Shown here: positions 11,747-22,256 of the stretch, piece by piece
How positions within the stretch are numbered: position 1 is the first letter of the stretch
Layout of the letters: the number at the start of each line of letters is the position of its first letter
NCBI RefSeq assembly: GCF_000143415.4
Contig: NW_003314270.1
Location: forward strand, 1,419,048 to 1,483,047
Direction of reading: 5' to 3'
Source of the DNA: Selaginella moellendorffii
Lineage: Eukaryota; Streptophyta; Lycopodiopsida; Selaginellales; Selaginellaceae
DNA: 64,000 nucleotides
Translations under genes and position numbers: made by a program
Notes under the pieces: generated by a model
What the model saw: the letters and a program-made list of their open reading frames with translations, nothing else
The model's database searches: none
Told to the model about the DNA's origin: nothing

Positions 11747-11932
11747 GAAAACTTTCAAAGTCCAACATAACTAGAAGAACCAAAAGCAAGCAAAACTTTG
11801 ACTAAGTTTGTTCTATTTGCTTTTAGTTCTTCTAAAGACTTTGAAAGTGTCCACGCTACACTAGACTTTGAAAGTTTTCAGTCCGCTTGCTTTTAGTTCT
11901 TCTAGCTACACTGGACTTTGAAAGTTTTCAGT
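11747..11932. repeat. Foldback inverted repeat, about 48-bp arms
   Basis: The arm at 11747-11797 (starting GAAAACTTTCAAAGTCC and running through CTAGAAGAACCAAAAGCAAGC) is matched in reverse complement by 11884-11932 (GCTTGCTTTTAGTTCTTCTAG to GGACTTTGAAAGTTTTC) with a few mismatches. A third, shorter copy in the second orientation occurs at 11815-11849. The RNA would fold into a long hairpin. The structure fits a foldback or MITE-like element, or a hairpin small-RNA locus. Confidence 0.65.
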
Positions 11933-12000
11933 GGTTGTAGCTTGAAGGATTGATCGAGCTTGCCCAAGAAATCAATTGATCACTGGGGCACTGGGAAGAG

Positions 12001-13145
12001 ATGGTCACCAATCGCCCGGATTCTACTATAGATTACATCCTCCTAGGCTTTGGCATTGCCGCCACAATACCCTTCACCATAGCAAATGGCTCTTTGTCCA
12101 TCGCCAGCGCTCCTACTTTCTTGCCCAGGTGGGATTTACTTCATACTTATTAGCTCCGTGGCTGGGCTGGCTTGGATAGCAACGGTGTTTGTTAACAATG
12201 GGCACTTCAGCACAGTCGGGCCATTGCAAAGCTGCAAGCTCTGGCTGTTTTGGCTGCAAGGATTCAGCTTCTGCTTCTGGTTCATGTTCACCGCCTTTCG
12301 GCTCCGCCGCATGTACGAGCTCAGCCACCACGTCAAGAGATGGCGCTGGGAGTACTACGCTTTTGCGGGCATCTGTCTTGTTCCCATCGTGGGCATGTCA
12401 ACCGTTGCCATCTTCAGTAACTTCAATATGGAGAATGGAGGGTAAGCAAAAGCTTTTCTTGTTTCAGACTCTCCGACTTAACGCTTGTTGATTGAATTTG
12501 GAATATCTGGCTATAGCATACACTACTGTAGGATCAACAGGAACTGCAGATCGTCAGATTTTTGGTTTACCTTCCATATTGGCTCTTTGCCACCGTCGTC
12601 ATGTGGAGGTTGCAACACCAACAGGATCCATTGCTGGCTGCTGAGTACATGGACACCTTCGACTATCTGGCCTTGTTCATCGCCATACTCGTGATATATG
12701 TCTTTTCGTATCTGACGAGTGTGAGCCGTCTTGTTTCTGGCAGATGCCTCTTGACGGTCTCACAGGTCTGCCTCGTCTTCTTCCCCTTTTGGACGCGATT
12801 CGCATGGCCCGTCTATCTGTGCCTCTTGAGGCCCAAGGAGGAGATGGACGCGTTCGAGCAGCAGCTGACCAGCGCCGGTGCGCGAGCCCTGCCCATATCT
12901 CAAAGCCAGAGAGTCCACTTCCCTTCGTCCGAGGAAGCTGTGTGGGAGGCATTTGTAGAAGCGAACGAGGAGCTGGAGAAGTACAAGGTCAGATCAAGTT
13001 TTGGATTGCATTCTTGGAGAATATAAGGTTGTCGCTGCAGGATGAGATCCAGAAGCTCGAAGCCCAGAAGCTGCTTCTCCAGGAGAAGATCCATGATCTA
13101 CAAGACCAGGCAAAGTTCCAAGACAAAGAGGTGATAAAGAAGTAA
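12001..13145 (+). CDS. Multi-pass (about seven-helix) membrane protein with C-terminal coiled coil
   Basis: Reading through introns 12442-12557 and 12988-13040 gives at least six or seven hydrophobic helices, among them YILLGFGIAATIPFTIA, IYFILISSVAGLAWIATVF, FWLQGFSFCFWFMFTAF, YYAFAGICLVPIVG, FLVYLPYWLFATVVMW and YLALFIAILVIYVF. A charged tail ends in a heptad-rich coil (LEAQKLLLQEKIHDLQ). The layout resembles the heptahelical part of plant RGS1-type proteins or other GPCR-like sensors, but no RGS box follows, so the assignment is tentative. Between the first helix (starting at the ATG at 12001) and the second, near 12125-12145, the frame shifts by one base with no intron of normal size. The first exon may be misplaced, or the gene is disrupted. 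Confidence 0.55.
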
Positions 13146-15040
13146 TAACCCCGCTTTGAGAAAGTCAAGAGCGAGGGCTGGAAGAATAGATAGATCGAGT
13201 GAGTTTCCCTCGTCATGAGCCTTTTTTTACAAAGTAGTTAGTTTCCGGTGGCCGGCCGGTCGGTGGTGGCGGCGTGGTGGGCGGCATGGGAGGCGGTACA
13301 GTTCGGTGCTGGGTGGGCGTGCAGTGGTGAGCCGGCGGTGCACTGAAGAAAAAAAACGAAGTGTAAAGAACTGGTGATACTTGACAGAAAATTTACAGTG
13401 ATAGTGTGTCCAGCAAGACAAAATGGAACACAGTGACACCAAGAGAGCCAGAGATCTTTGGAGTAGCAATTCACTCCAATGAGACCAACCGGTGAGTTTT
13501 CATGAAAATCCTACCAGTCCAGCTTTGAAAGAAAAATTCTCTTTGAAAGGAAACTCTCTTGATCTAGTTCGTTTCACTTGAGATCATCCCTGACAAATGC
13601 TTACTCTGGCTAGAGACTTGAATTCTGTGGGAATGTAAAATGTAGGACCATCCTTGTTAGCTTTGGTGCTACAATGTTGTATCATCTGTACGGACAAAAG
13701 AAGTAAAGAAATGAGAGTTTCTTTCGAGCTGGAGCTTACATGAAGAAGAAACTCCTATGGGATGGCAGCCACAAATGGTGCTTTAGTACTTGTTCGGACT
13801 CAATGATGTTCATGCCACAGTGCCTTGATGGACTTGTAAATGGGGCTCACTTTTTGTCACCCAAACCTGTGAGAAGGATAGATTGATGTACCATATAAGC
13901 CTGAAAAGGATAGATTGAAGCATGAAAAGAGACTTATTGTGATCCTTAGTGAAGGAGATAGAGAAGAAGTTTGAGGGATTGTGGAGGTACTTTACAAGCA
14001 AGTGTAATCATCTGGATTTCAGCTCTTTGACTTTTTCTTTTTGAGCCTTTCACTGCCGCTTGTCTCAACTAACGTGGCATTGACGGCCTCTCAACTCGTC
14101 TCTTTGCAGAAGAAGAGATTTCTACACTAGATATCCAAGCTGCAAAGAGTGATTTAAAACATGAAAGAAGGTTGTGGCTTGCTTACCAAAATGCCAAGAA
14201 CCATGAAGGCTTCCATCAAAGAGACTAGCGTGATGTCTTGGATATGTACATTGGTGCTCCATGTTTTGCCTGTGTGAAAGAGAAGAAAGATGATAAACTT
14301 CTCAGAACATTTCGAGAGAACTCATGTGTTTTTGCTCACCTCATAGCATTTAATCTCAAGCATCGCCTGCAAGAAAAAAAAAGCAGTATGAAAAGAGCAT
14401 CACCTCAGCTAGTTCACATAAATTAGAACAAAATGGTTTCAAAACGATGAAAGGACATAGACTTGATTTTCAAGCTTTGTGTCTTTGCTGTGCTTTACTT
14501 TCAGCATGGCATTCTCGTTGGAGATCTTACATTCAATGCTACTGTAGCTGCTCCTCCGCCTTGGCAAACAAGATGCCGTTGTCGAGAATGGGAATTGGAA
14601 ATACAAACCGCGATTTCCAGGTTACTCTTGACGCACGCTTATTCTTCGAGCGATCAAGGGACAAAGACTCGAAATATCACCTGCCGTGAGCTTGAGATGC
14701 GTCATCCAGTGCCCCGCGATCGGCTTGCTAGCGCTCTCACGGCTCCATGACTCTAACCCTAGAAGAAATGTCTTCCTCCAACTGCCTATGCTCCTCCCGC
14801 CGCCTGCTGGGTAGATTGCTAAGGTAGCGTGGCTAGAGGAAGAAGGTATGTCTGTTATCTTTGGAGTCGAGGATGTAAAATGTGTGTGATGATCTTTTGT
14901 TTGAGATCACCATTCTAGTTTAATTATAAAAATTTATGGTGAGGGAGAATATGTCGTCGTTTATTATTTCCTGACTGCATCGGAAAATCGAGGATAAAAG
15001 TAGAAATACCTGAAATTTCAGCCATAGGGTTAGGGAGGGT
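13146..15040. other. Gene-poor stretch with unassigned coding-like pieces
   Basis: 13240-13340 is a G-rich GGC/GTG low-complexity patch. Around 14447-14760 both strands have short open frames with splice-like borders, but I recognise no domain. A TTAGGG-containing sequence precedes the gene at 15041. No RNA gene or transposon feature was seen. Confidence 0.35.
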
Positions 15041-17017
15041 ATGTATAAGCTGAGAGGTGACAGAGACAGGGTTTCGCGGCACAGAGAAGAGCAACGTCAT
15101 CATGGAAGTGTGTCGCGGCACAGAGAAGATCATCGTCATTCCGGGCACAGCCGTTCTCGCGGTGATCAGTATGGCGACGATTACGAGCATACACGCTATG
15201 GAAGTAGCAGTAGAAGTACAGAAGGTTTTAGACCCCAGCATTCTCTTAAGAGAGAGAGGGCAGGTTCAGAAGAAGATTTCAGTAGAGAGCTCAAGAGGAC
15301 GCTGCCTAAGGGGACAAAATCGTTTGCTCCCGCAAATGGCTGTGACGAGATTCTCAATTACTATGTCAAGCCTGACGTGAGCACACTTGCCATCGATCTA
15401 GAGCAAGGCAAGTACTGTGTTCTCACCGGCGTGAGGCAGAGTGGAAAAACAACAACGGCTCTTTATGTACGGCGCCTTCTAGAAGAGAAGTTCTGCAGCA
15501 TCTACGTGAGTTTTCCGCGGCAGATTGTAGATCCACAGCTTACTGATCGCGATCGCTGGGACATGGTTGTGGAGTTTCTGCGTTCGAGTGGGGACCTTGA
15601 GCCGGATCCAACTATGGCTTTTGGCTCCAGTAAGTTTATGAGCATGTTCAGAAAGGGTAAAGGGAAAGACGACAGGCCGGTGATTCTCATCTTTGACGAG
15701 TTGAACGTTTTTTCGAAGCTGTCTGAAGATTTCAAGCAATCGTTTCTCGCCACAGTGCGGAACTTGAAGCAGGACCGGTACAAGAATCGGCTGCTCTCGG
15801 TCTTAGCTATTGGCACAGATTCGTTGCTGTTGGAGCTGAAACTTGCTCGTCGAAAGAGAATCCAAGGGGCTCCTCCCGGTTTCTATCTTCCCTCGCTGGG
15901 CGCTGAAAACTCTCCGTTTTCGGACGAGTTCCGAATGGCTTCCACCGGCTTTACACTGTCAGACATAGAGTCGTTGCTGTGGCAGTACGAGAAGGATACA
16001 TTCATCTCAGTTGACAGGGAAGCTATAGCTGCATCGATGCTGGAATTGACGTCGGGACACAAGGGACTGGTAGGCGCATGCTGTGACTTGCTGCACCGAG
16101 AGTTCATCGACAAGAGCACGAGGACTCTTGAAATGTGGTTGCAACTGCGCAAGGACAAACTCATTGGCAAGATTTTCGTCAAGGCTACGTACTATGCTAT
16201 TATCTCCACCTGCAAGGCTCTTGAGCCCCGTGGAAAGGAGCTGCTCTTGTTGCTATTGAGAGCCGGTGGCAACGTCAAAGTCCCCTACGATGAAACTGTG
16301 GAACTTCTGCTGTCTGAAGGTGTGGTGGTTGATACGAATCCGGATGGCGTGCTATGTGACTTGAAGTTCTCGTCTCTGCTGCTCATGTCGACTCTACTCT
16401 ATGGTCTTTATGTTCGTCTAAGCCATAGCGTGGAAGCAGGTCCACGTCCACCAAGGTTGGATCACGCTTGGGTGATCAGCAGGACCATTGAAAGGCTGGA
16501 CCGGAGCATTTTTGAAAGAGCGGAGTCACAGAATGAGGATTCGCTTGCTTCGGAGTACAGTATCCAGATCGAAATGTTGGTCAAGCTGAAGGCAGTTTTG
16601 TTGGGAGCGTATCCCCATCAGAACTGGATTGTGATACCAGAGCCAAAAACGAAAGACGATAAGAGGAGTCGCTTGGATATATTTGTCAAAGACGGTGTCG
16701 GGAACAGATGGTTTGCGTTAGAGCTTCTGAGGCAAGGGACTCTAAAAAGCTTGGAAGAGCACTGGGAGAAATCCGAGATGTATGCGAAGATGCACTCCTG
16801 TGTGGTCTACATGCTCAACTTTATCCTGGACGGACGGCCTGCTGTCAAGGACTTCAAACCGTCGCATCCGAAGGAGGAAGTCATCTTCTACAATGTGTGG
16901 TTGTCCTCGGACGAGGCAAAGATGGTCGGAAATTATGCTTGCGATGGTTGGCAGGACAGCCGGTCGCTGAACCTGACGGAGGGAGTGAACAGGAGTGAGC
17001 TCCTTTTCTCTCCATAA
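15041..17017 (+). CDS. P-loop NTPase fused to PD-(D/E)XK-like domain, Crinkler-RHS-like
   Basis: Intronless gene of 658 residues. Residues 1-85 are rich in Arg, Ser and His (RS-like, probably nuclear). An AAA/STAND-like P-loop ATPase follows: Walker A GVRQSGKTT at 130-138, Walker B PVILIFDELN at 213-222, and a sensor-like strand LLSVLAIGTD at about 251-260. The C-terminal part (about 510-620) has the restriction-endonuclease-fold signature seen in Crinkler-RHS effectors: an upstream helix with Glu (QIEMLVKLK), then RLDIFV, then WFALELLRQG, then an EEHW helix and a Tyr. This architecture is known from effectors of oomycetes and fungi and from transposon-linked proteins of many eukaryotes. The biological role here is not known to me. 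All key motif residues look intact. No neighbour suggests a pathway. Confidence 0.7.
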   Translation: MYKLRGDRDRVSRHREEQRHHGSVSRHREDHRHSGHSRSRGDQYGDDYEHTRYGSSSRSTEGFRPQHSLKRERAGSEEDFSRELKRTLPKGTKSFAPANGCDEILNYYVKPDVSTLAIDLEQGKYCVLTGVRQSGKTTTALYVRRLLEEKFCSIYVSFPRQIVDPQLTDRDRWDMVVEFLRSSGDLEPDPTMAFGSSKFMSMFRKGKGKDDRPVILIFDELNVFSKLSEDFKQSFLATVRNLKQDRYKNRLLSVLAIGTDSLLLELKLARRKRIQGAPPGFYLPSLGAENSPFSDEFRMASTGFTLSDIESLLWQYEKDTFISVDREAIAASMLELTSGHKGLVGACCDLLHREFIDKSTRTLEMWLQLRKDKLIGKIFVKATYYAIISTCKALEPRGKELLLLLLRAGGNVKVPYDETVELLLSEGVVVDTNPDGVLCDLKFSSLLLMSTLLYGLYVRLSHSVEAGPRPPRLDHAWVISRTIERLDRSIFERAESQNEDSLASEYSIQIEMLVKLKAVLLGAYPHQNWIVIPEPKTKDDKRSRLDIFVKDGVGNRWFALELLRQGTLKSLEEHWEKSEMYAKMHSCVVYMLNFILDGRPAVKDFKPSHPKEEVIFYNVWLSSDEAKMVGNYACDGWQDSRSLNLTEGVNRSELLFSP

Positions 17018-17341
17018 ATCTGGCCGGGGAAGTTGGTGTCGCGGCGGCGTTGGAGCTCGACTCGGAACCGCGACAGCGTCGTCTTGGCGGCGAATACTGC
17101 GCTATCGTGGGAGCTGGCATTTGCGAGGACGTATGGCGATGCCCGGGGCTTCATTGGAGCCTCTTTCTCCTCTTTTTCTTTTCCTCGATCAAGTACTCTC
17201 GTTTGGTCTCTAGTGAATACGGTTCTCGACAGGATCCTGTTCCACTGCCTCGCAAACCTATCTTGAGAAACAAAAGCTCCAGGAGCGGAGATTTCGATGC
17301 GCAGAAGCGATGACACACCATACAACCGTAGATAGTGCTCT
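17018..17341. other. Short spacer, nothing recognised
   Basis: About 320 bp of mixed composition after the NTPase-nuclease gene. Short open frames on both strands have no recognisable domain. It probably holds the 3' untranslated ends of the two convergent loci. Confidence 0.4.
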
Positions 17342-18075
17342 TCAAACAAACGACTGCTCCCAGTTTGTCTCGTCGTGTGCTAGATCACTCAGCAGCTTGT
17401 TTGCACTTGTCGCAGCTTCATCCCGGACAGCCTGTGACATCTCGGCCCAGCTCGTCGAGAGAATGACCTGCCAGAGACATGCTGGATTCGTGCGCCACTT
17501 CGCGACCGGCAACAGGAGAGTGCGTGGATCAGCCTGGAAGCCGGAGAAAGGCTCCCAACGAAGCTAGTGATGTTGTCGACGCAGCTCGATCGCCCTGCCA
17601 CTCCTCGAAGGAAGAAAACGTGGTCAACGATACGCTGACCAGGTCAAGCCCCGGCGGACGAGAGTCAACAGTGGTTCCAGCGACCTCTGGAAGGTACTGT
17701 AGCGCGAGATATCGGAAGAACTGGCCCGAACCTCCCCAGGAAGCTCGGCTCGTTCTTGGCGGTGATGTTGTACACCGCCGAGAGGAAGCTCGGGATGGGT
17801 CTTGAGCGTCGCCGCCACCACCACTCCTCCCCGGCCGCCCCGGAGTGCCCAGAAGAGATCCCGGCACTCGTTCGCGGCCGCGAGCTCTACCTCGTACTAG
17901 AGAAAGTTGTCCGCCGAGAGGCCGAAAGCCGGAGAGATTGGGCTGCGCCCCGCGGCTTGGGTGTATCCTCTAGCAGTTCCCACGGAGGAGGCCTTCCGCT
18001 CGAAGGTCTGAAGGTCTGCGAGTAGAGCTCCTCGAGGCATCGATCTGGAACGAAGCTGTCGTGGATGTTCTTGAG
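17342..18075 (-). pseudogene. Remnant of fungal/bacterial-type FAD-linked oxidase
   Basis: Minus-strand pieces in shifting frames match the FAD-linked oxidase (PCMH/BBE-like) family: RGYTQAAGRSPISPAFGLSADN, broken here across its length, is the flavin-site loop region; further on come CRDLFWALRGG and VVVAATLKTHPELP, typical of the FAD domain end; then LSAVYNITAKNEPSFLGRFG and a C-terminal segment ending NWEQSFV. A stop interrupts the join after SADNFL and at least two further frame changes are needed. The N-terminal half of the FAD domain, including the His flavin-attachment site, is absent. The wording of these motifs is closer to microbial oligosaccharide/alcohol oxidases than to plant berberine-bridge enzymes, which would hint at transfer, but that needs a search. 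Confidence 0.6.
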
Positions 18076-18099
18076 GTGGCTGTAGGCCCACTACAGCAA

Positions 18100-19782
18100 A
18101 CAAGCCTGCAAGCAAGCGCAAGAGAAATGGAGCACTGCCTGCCACGAACTGGGAAGCAAGCGGAACCAGCGACCGCTGCTTGATCACCTCCCTGCTCGCA
18201 AGGCGCCGTTCCAATCCCAACCACGAGAGGATTTGCAGCTTGCAAACCCTGGGCCATTCCAACCGTGCTCGCCACCGGAGGTAAGCCACTTGGCATACTA
18301 GCTGGTTGCATCATCCCCGCAGGAGCATTCGACGGCAGAATGCTGCTAGTATTTGCGTTTCCTTGTACTGGTCCCAGGCTTGCACTACCTGCATCGCCAC
18401 TAAGTCCGTGTGCCATGCTGGCTGGCTGACTAACTGGTCGTGTGATCCCCATACCAACTTGTCCCACTGCTAAAGATCTAGCAGAGAGAATGCTTGATAC
18501 CGCTGCTGAGCCTGCTCCCTGCCTGATTTGATTCAGCACGCTCGCAGCAGGAACCGGACGATGCGATTGCAAAGGATTAGTGTTGATGCTCTTAAAGTCC
18601 TGAATACCATAGGCGGCGGCGGACCAGAGGTCGAGACGTGTTCCTGCACCTCATATGTAAGAAACGAAACATAGAAAAAAATTCTTACAATTTTTACAGT
18701 TGACGTGATTGCCTTCCAGAGGTTGTAGGCACTGCGAGACAAAAGAAAGAAGTTAGCCAAGCCTTCACGAAATTAAAATTAAGGAGGTCTGTGCCGGTGG
18801 ACACTGATGACACCGCAGTTGCAGGTACTTTAAGACAAGGTGCTGCGTGTGCTTGGCAATCTCATTCGAAGGGTCAGAAGCTCGAGGATTTTGCTTGGCC
18901 TGATCTCAAAAGCCTTAAGGAAAGACATATAAGAATTAGCAATAGCATACCACTGCCGCGGACAAACAACTGAAAGACTGAAAGAGATATATGGCACTGA
19001 AGGAAAACACGATGTGAGAAAACAATCGTCTATGAGAAAATGCATAAAGAAACCTGAGAGAATGCCCTTGAAACGGTTTCAGCATCCGCAAGCCACCAAT
19101 GGCCCGGCTTCGCGTCCGCGCCACGGATGAGGGATTGAAGCCTGTGAGGATTTGAAGCTGCCACCAAAATACAATGTCTCTGGCTTGCCTGGTTACTTGG
19201 CGGCTGAGTCGGCAAGGCTCAAAATCCTCAGCTTCACTATTCAAAGTGAAACTTATATATGCTTACCACAAGAGCTTCCGCTAATCCCTCCGCCACAGCA
19301 ACTTCACCAAATCCACCACCCGAGAAATCGATGGACGATAGCCATAGCTGGAACAGCTCCAAGCTCGGCGTCCGGCCACTTCTCTGGAGCAGGCAGCCTG
19401 TGATAGATGGATAAAGCTCTCTAAAGTCTTTGCCTACCACTGTAGGAATCATGGCCGCGAAAGACCACGAGCGCCATCTCCAGAGTAGCGCCCATTGTCC
19501 TTCTAGAAAGCCACGACCGTGAGAGAACCACCGAAAGAGAAAAAATAAATTCTCACCGGACATTCCCATCTTGACCATAGAACGCTCTAAAATACCGATC
19601 AGGAACGAGAATCCTCGCCAACAAGCAAGAAATTACCTGGCGATCTTGTCGAGATACTCGGATCGCAGCAGCGGCCACGACGGGCCTAGCGCCGCCGCCT
19701 CGACCGCGAGCACCAGATACTGCGCCTGCGGCTGTTGCGCGGTCACGCCAGAGCCGCTGCTGCTCGTCCAGAAACCGAGCAT
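18100..19782 (-). CDS. MED25: Mediator subunit MED25, vWA domain, frameshifted and C-terminally truncated
   Basis: MED25 is the Mediator tail subunit that couples activators (jasmonate, light and stress pathways) to RNA polymerase II. Exons at 19637-19782, 19557-19586, 19438-19502, 19267-19397 and 19054-19203 join in frame and match the plant MED25 von Willebrand A domain: YLVLAVEAAALGPSW, SEYLDKIARAFYG, MALVVFRGHDSYSG, CLLQRSG, LSSIDFSGGGFGEVA, RHCILVAASNPH and LADAETVSRAFSQ. The next exon should give CHISLSVVCPRQ, but an 8-bp tandem duplication (CTTTCAGT twice in transcript sense, 18969-18984) shifts the frame. A later exon gives AKQNPRASDP. A Met/Gly/Pro-rich stretch (about 18190-18570) resembles the middle region. 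The ACID domain is not found; the sequence runs into an FAD-oxidase remnant. Probably a pseudogene or broken allele. Confidence 0.8.
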
Positions 19783-20474
19783 TTGAAAGCCCAACGGCCT
19801 GGATGGGGCCAGTTGGCAACGCTTCAGCCGTCGGATGAGGGAGTCGTGTGTTGATCCTTTTCCCTGGAAGTGGTAAAGGTGACGAAACTTGCCCTTCAAG
19901 AACAAAGGCTACATCCAACATTTAAAGGGCATAAGTAAATGCCTGAGTAATGACTATCAAAATGAAAAAATTATCACTACATCGTCAGCTTTTATATTAT
20001 TGCATGTCTTTTCAGTCCAATAGCACCTCGAATATAATAGATTTAATTCTAGTGTTCTGTGACACTGAGATCAATTTTGCTGATGATACGAGCTCATGTT
20101 TACAATCAAGATGGCATGAGATCGTGGCATTTGGGATTGACGTGACCGGGTGACGATCGCCAACATGCTTGGTCATTTCGTTGTCTTGAATGAAATTTTA
20201 CACAGGTGCAGAATCAACCTTGGAATAGGGTTCAAAAAAACATCGCAAGGAAGTCATAACAACCACAAACTCCTCAATTTGTCAAGCCCCACGGACTTGA
20301 ACACTTATAATTCCTGTATGGATAATGCTCATTCCCCGCACCATGCGGCCCAACTTGCAATTATAATTAGTGCGTAAAGCCGTATTCGACTTGCACTCCC
20401 TTACGTGGTCGTAGGTCCCATGCTCACACAAATGGACTGTAAACACCATCTTATTTCGACTATAAGAACTTGCT
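19783..20474. other. Intergenic region between MED25 and the glucanase
   Basis: No gene was recognised. Minus-strand sequence upstream of the MED25 start (19783-19920) stays open and could be a leader. 19950-20400 is mixed AT-rich sequence with short frames lacking domains. It probably contains the two divergent promoters. TATAAGAA lies at 20461, too close to the next ATG to act as its TATA box. Confidence 0.4.
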
Positions 20475-21808
20475 ATGGACTCCATCAAGACGAAGAAGCA
20501 AGCAACCATGAAGAACATCAGGGTCTTTGTGGGGTTCTTGGTTCTGATGAACGTTCTTGTTGCGGCAATCGCCCAGCAATGCGGTCCCAACGATCCATGC
20601 CCGGACAATATGTGCTGCAGCCAGTTCGGACGGTGCGGGTGCGATTCGGCTTGCGGAGCTGGATGCCAGGGCCAATGCAACTGGTGCCAAGGAGGAGGGG
20701 GTGGCGGCGACGGAGGAGCAAATGGTAGAAAGAACTTTCATCTTCTCTGAAGTTGGTTTGATCGCTGATGTTTGTTTCTTGTTCTTGCCAAGATATTGGG
20801 GTCAACTATGGGAGAGTTGCGAACAATCTTCCGCAGCCGGATCAAGTGGTGAATCTCATCAAGTCCCTGCAGTTCAAGAGGGTGAAGATCTTCGACACGG
20901 ACCGAACAGTTTTGCGGGCTTTTGCGAATTCGGGGATCCGGCTCACAGTCGCGGTGACCAACCAGGAGTTCAGCTCCATCGCCAGGAGCTCCAACGCGGC
21001 GTCGGACTGGGTCAGGAATAGAATCGCGCCGATTTACCCCGCAACGAACGTCGAATTCATCGCGGTGGGGAACGAAGTCCTTTCGGATCCCGGGCTCCCC
21101 TGGCCCGATCTAGTCCCTTCAATGTGGAATCTCAGAAACGCGCTGAACTCGCTTGGCTTCAACCAGATCAAGGTCACGACGCCAATCGCAACGGACATCC
21201 TGAAAGAATCATTCCCGCCATCCGCGGGAGAATTCAGATCGGACAACGGAAGGGACTCAGTCGTGAATTCGCTGCTGGGCTTCCTGTCCTCCACGAACTC
21301 GGTGTTCATGGCCAATGTGTACACCTTCTTCGCCTGGCAGGGGAATCCCCGCGACATAAGCCTGGAATACGCCCTCTTCCAAAGCAACGACGTCAAGGTC
21401 TGGGACGGCGGCAAGGGCTACACGAATCTTTTCGATGCCATGGTGGATGCGATCTACTCGGCCATGGAGAGGAAGGGCTACGGGAACCTGCCGCTGGCAA
21501 TTGGGGAATCCGGCTGGCCCAGCGGGGGAGCGCCAGGCGCCACCGTGGAGAATGCCAAGGCGTTCAACAGCAGATTGATTCGACGCACCAGGAGCGGAGT
21601 CGGGACGCCCAGGAAGCCGGGAGGGCTCGCCGCTTGGGTGTTCGCTCTGTTCAACGAGAATCAGAAGGGCGGGCCTGAGCTGGAGAGGCACTTCGGGCTG
21701 CTCTATCCTAACGGATCCCCAGTCTACCCGCTGCAGCGGCCGCGCCATCCGATTGTCAGGGAAGATGCGGGCAATAATTCATCATCCCTTCTCCACTCGG
21801 CAGCATGA
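20475..21808 (+). CDS. Beta-1,3-glucanase (GH17) with N-terminal hevein-type chitin-binding domain
   Basis: Two exons (20475-20724, 20793-21808). Signal peptide at residues 10-33 (second Met at residue 12 may be the true start). A Cys-rich hevein/CBM18 module follows: QQCGPNDPCPDNMCCSQFG, then RCGCDSACGAGCQGQC, with nine Cys but a shortened loop and Arg where the aromatic ligand residue often sits. A Gly-rich linker precedes the GH17 barrel, which starts DIGVNYGRVANNLP. The acid/base Glu lies in FIAVGNEVL and the nucleophile Glu in IGESGWPSGG. The tail ends NNSSSLLHSAA without a clear GPI signal. It should be secreted and cut cell-wall beta-1,3-glucan (callose or fungal wall), with the hevein module adding chitin affinity, which suggests defence. 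Confidence 0.9.
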
Positions 21809-22256
21809 AACTTGTGAACAAGAGTGAGAGAACCCTAAGCTCCAGAGAAGAGCAGAGATACTGTATTTTGGCATGCCAGAGATTCTTGTCTCGATCGCAA
21901 TCCTGAATGCGAGGGATCTTTTCTCGACGCAGTGCGAGGTCTCAGTTTGATCTGATCGGGTCAATGATATTTGACTTTCTTTGGATCCACGTGGCAGAGG
22001 GAATGTTAGGTTTAATCGGGGCGAAGCAATATTATTAGATTTTTGTTTTTCGAAATTTCACTGCTGCCGGTTCCAGAGTGGATCGCTCATGGTACCCGGA
22101 CGCTGCTTACAAGTCGTCCCCTACGTGTGATAGGTGTGGTACGCCGTTGCTTAGGGATTAATGTTCTTCAATATCTTGAATCGATCGGCTTTTGCTCCAT
22201 CCTTCGCTATTATATACTGGAAGAACAGGTTTGCTAGGTTTTAGGAATGTTTGCAA
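21809..22256. other. Convergent 3' region, nothing recognised
   Basis: About 450 bp between the glucanase stop and the acid phosphatase stop on the opposite strand. No open frame with a recognisable domain. Probably the 3' untranslated ends of both genes. Confidence 0.4.

Noticed and set aside
12722-12746. GTGAGCC...GGCAG as an intron in the multi-pass membrane gene
   Set aside because: Only about 23 bp, and the frame is open straight through a hydrophobic helix without removing it.
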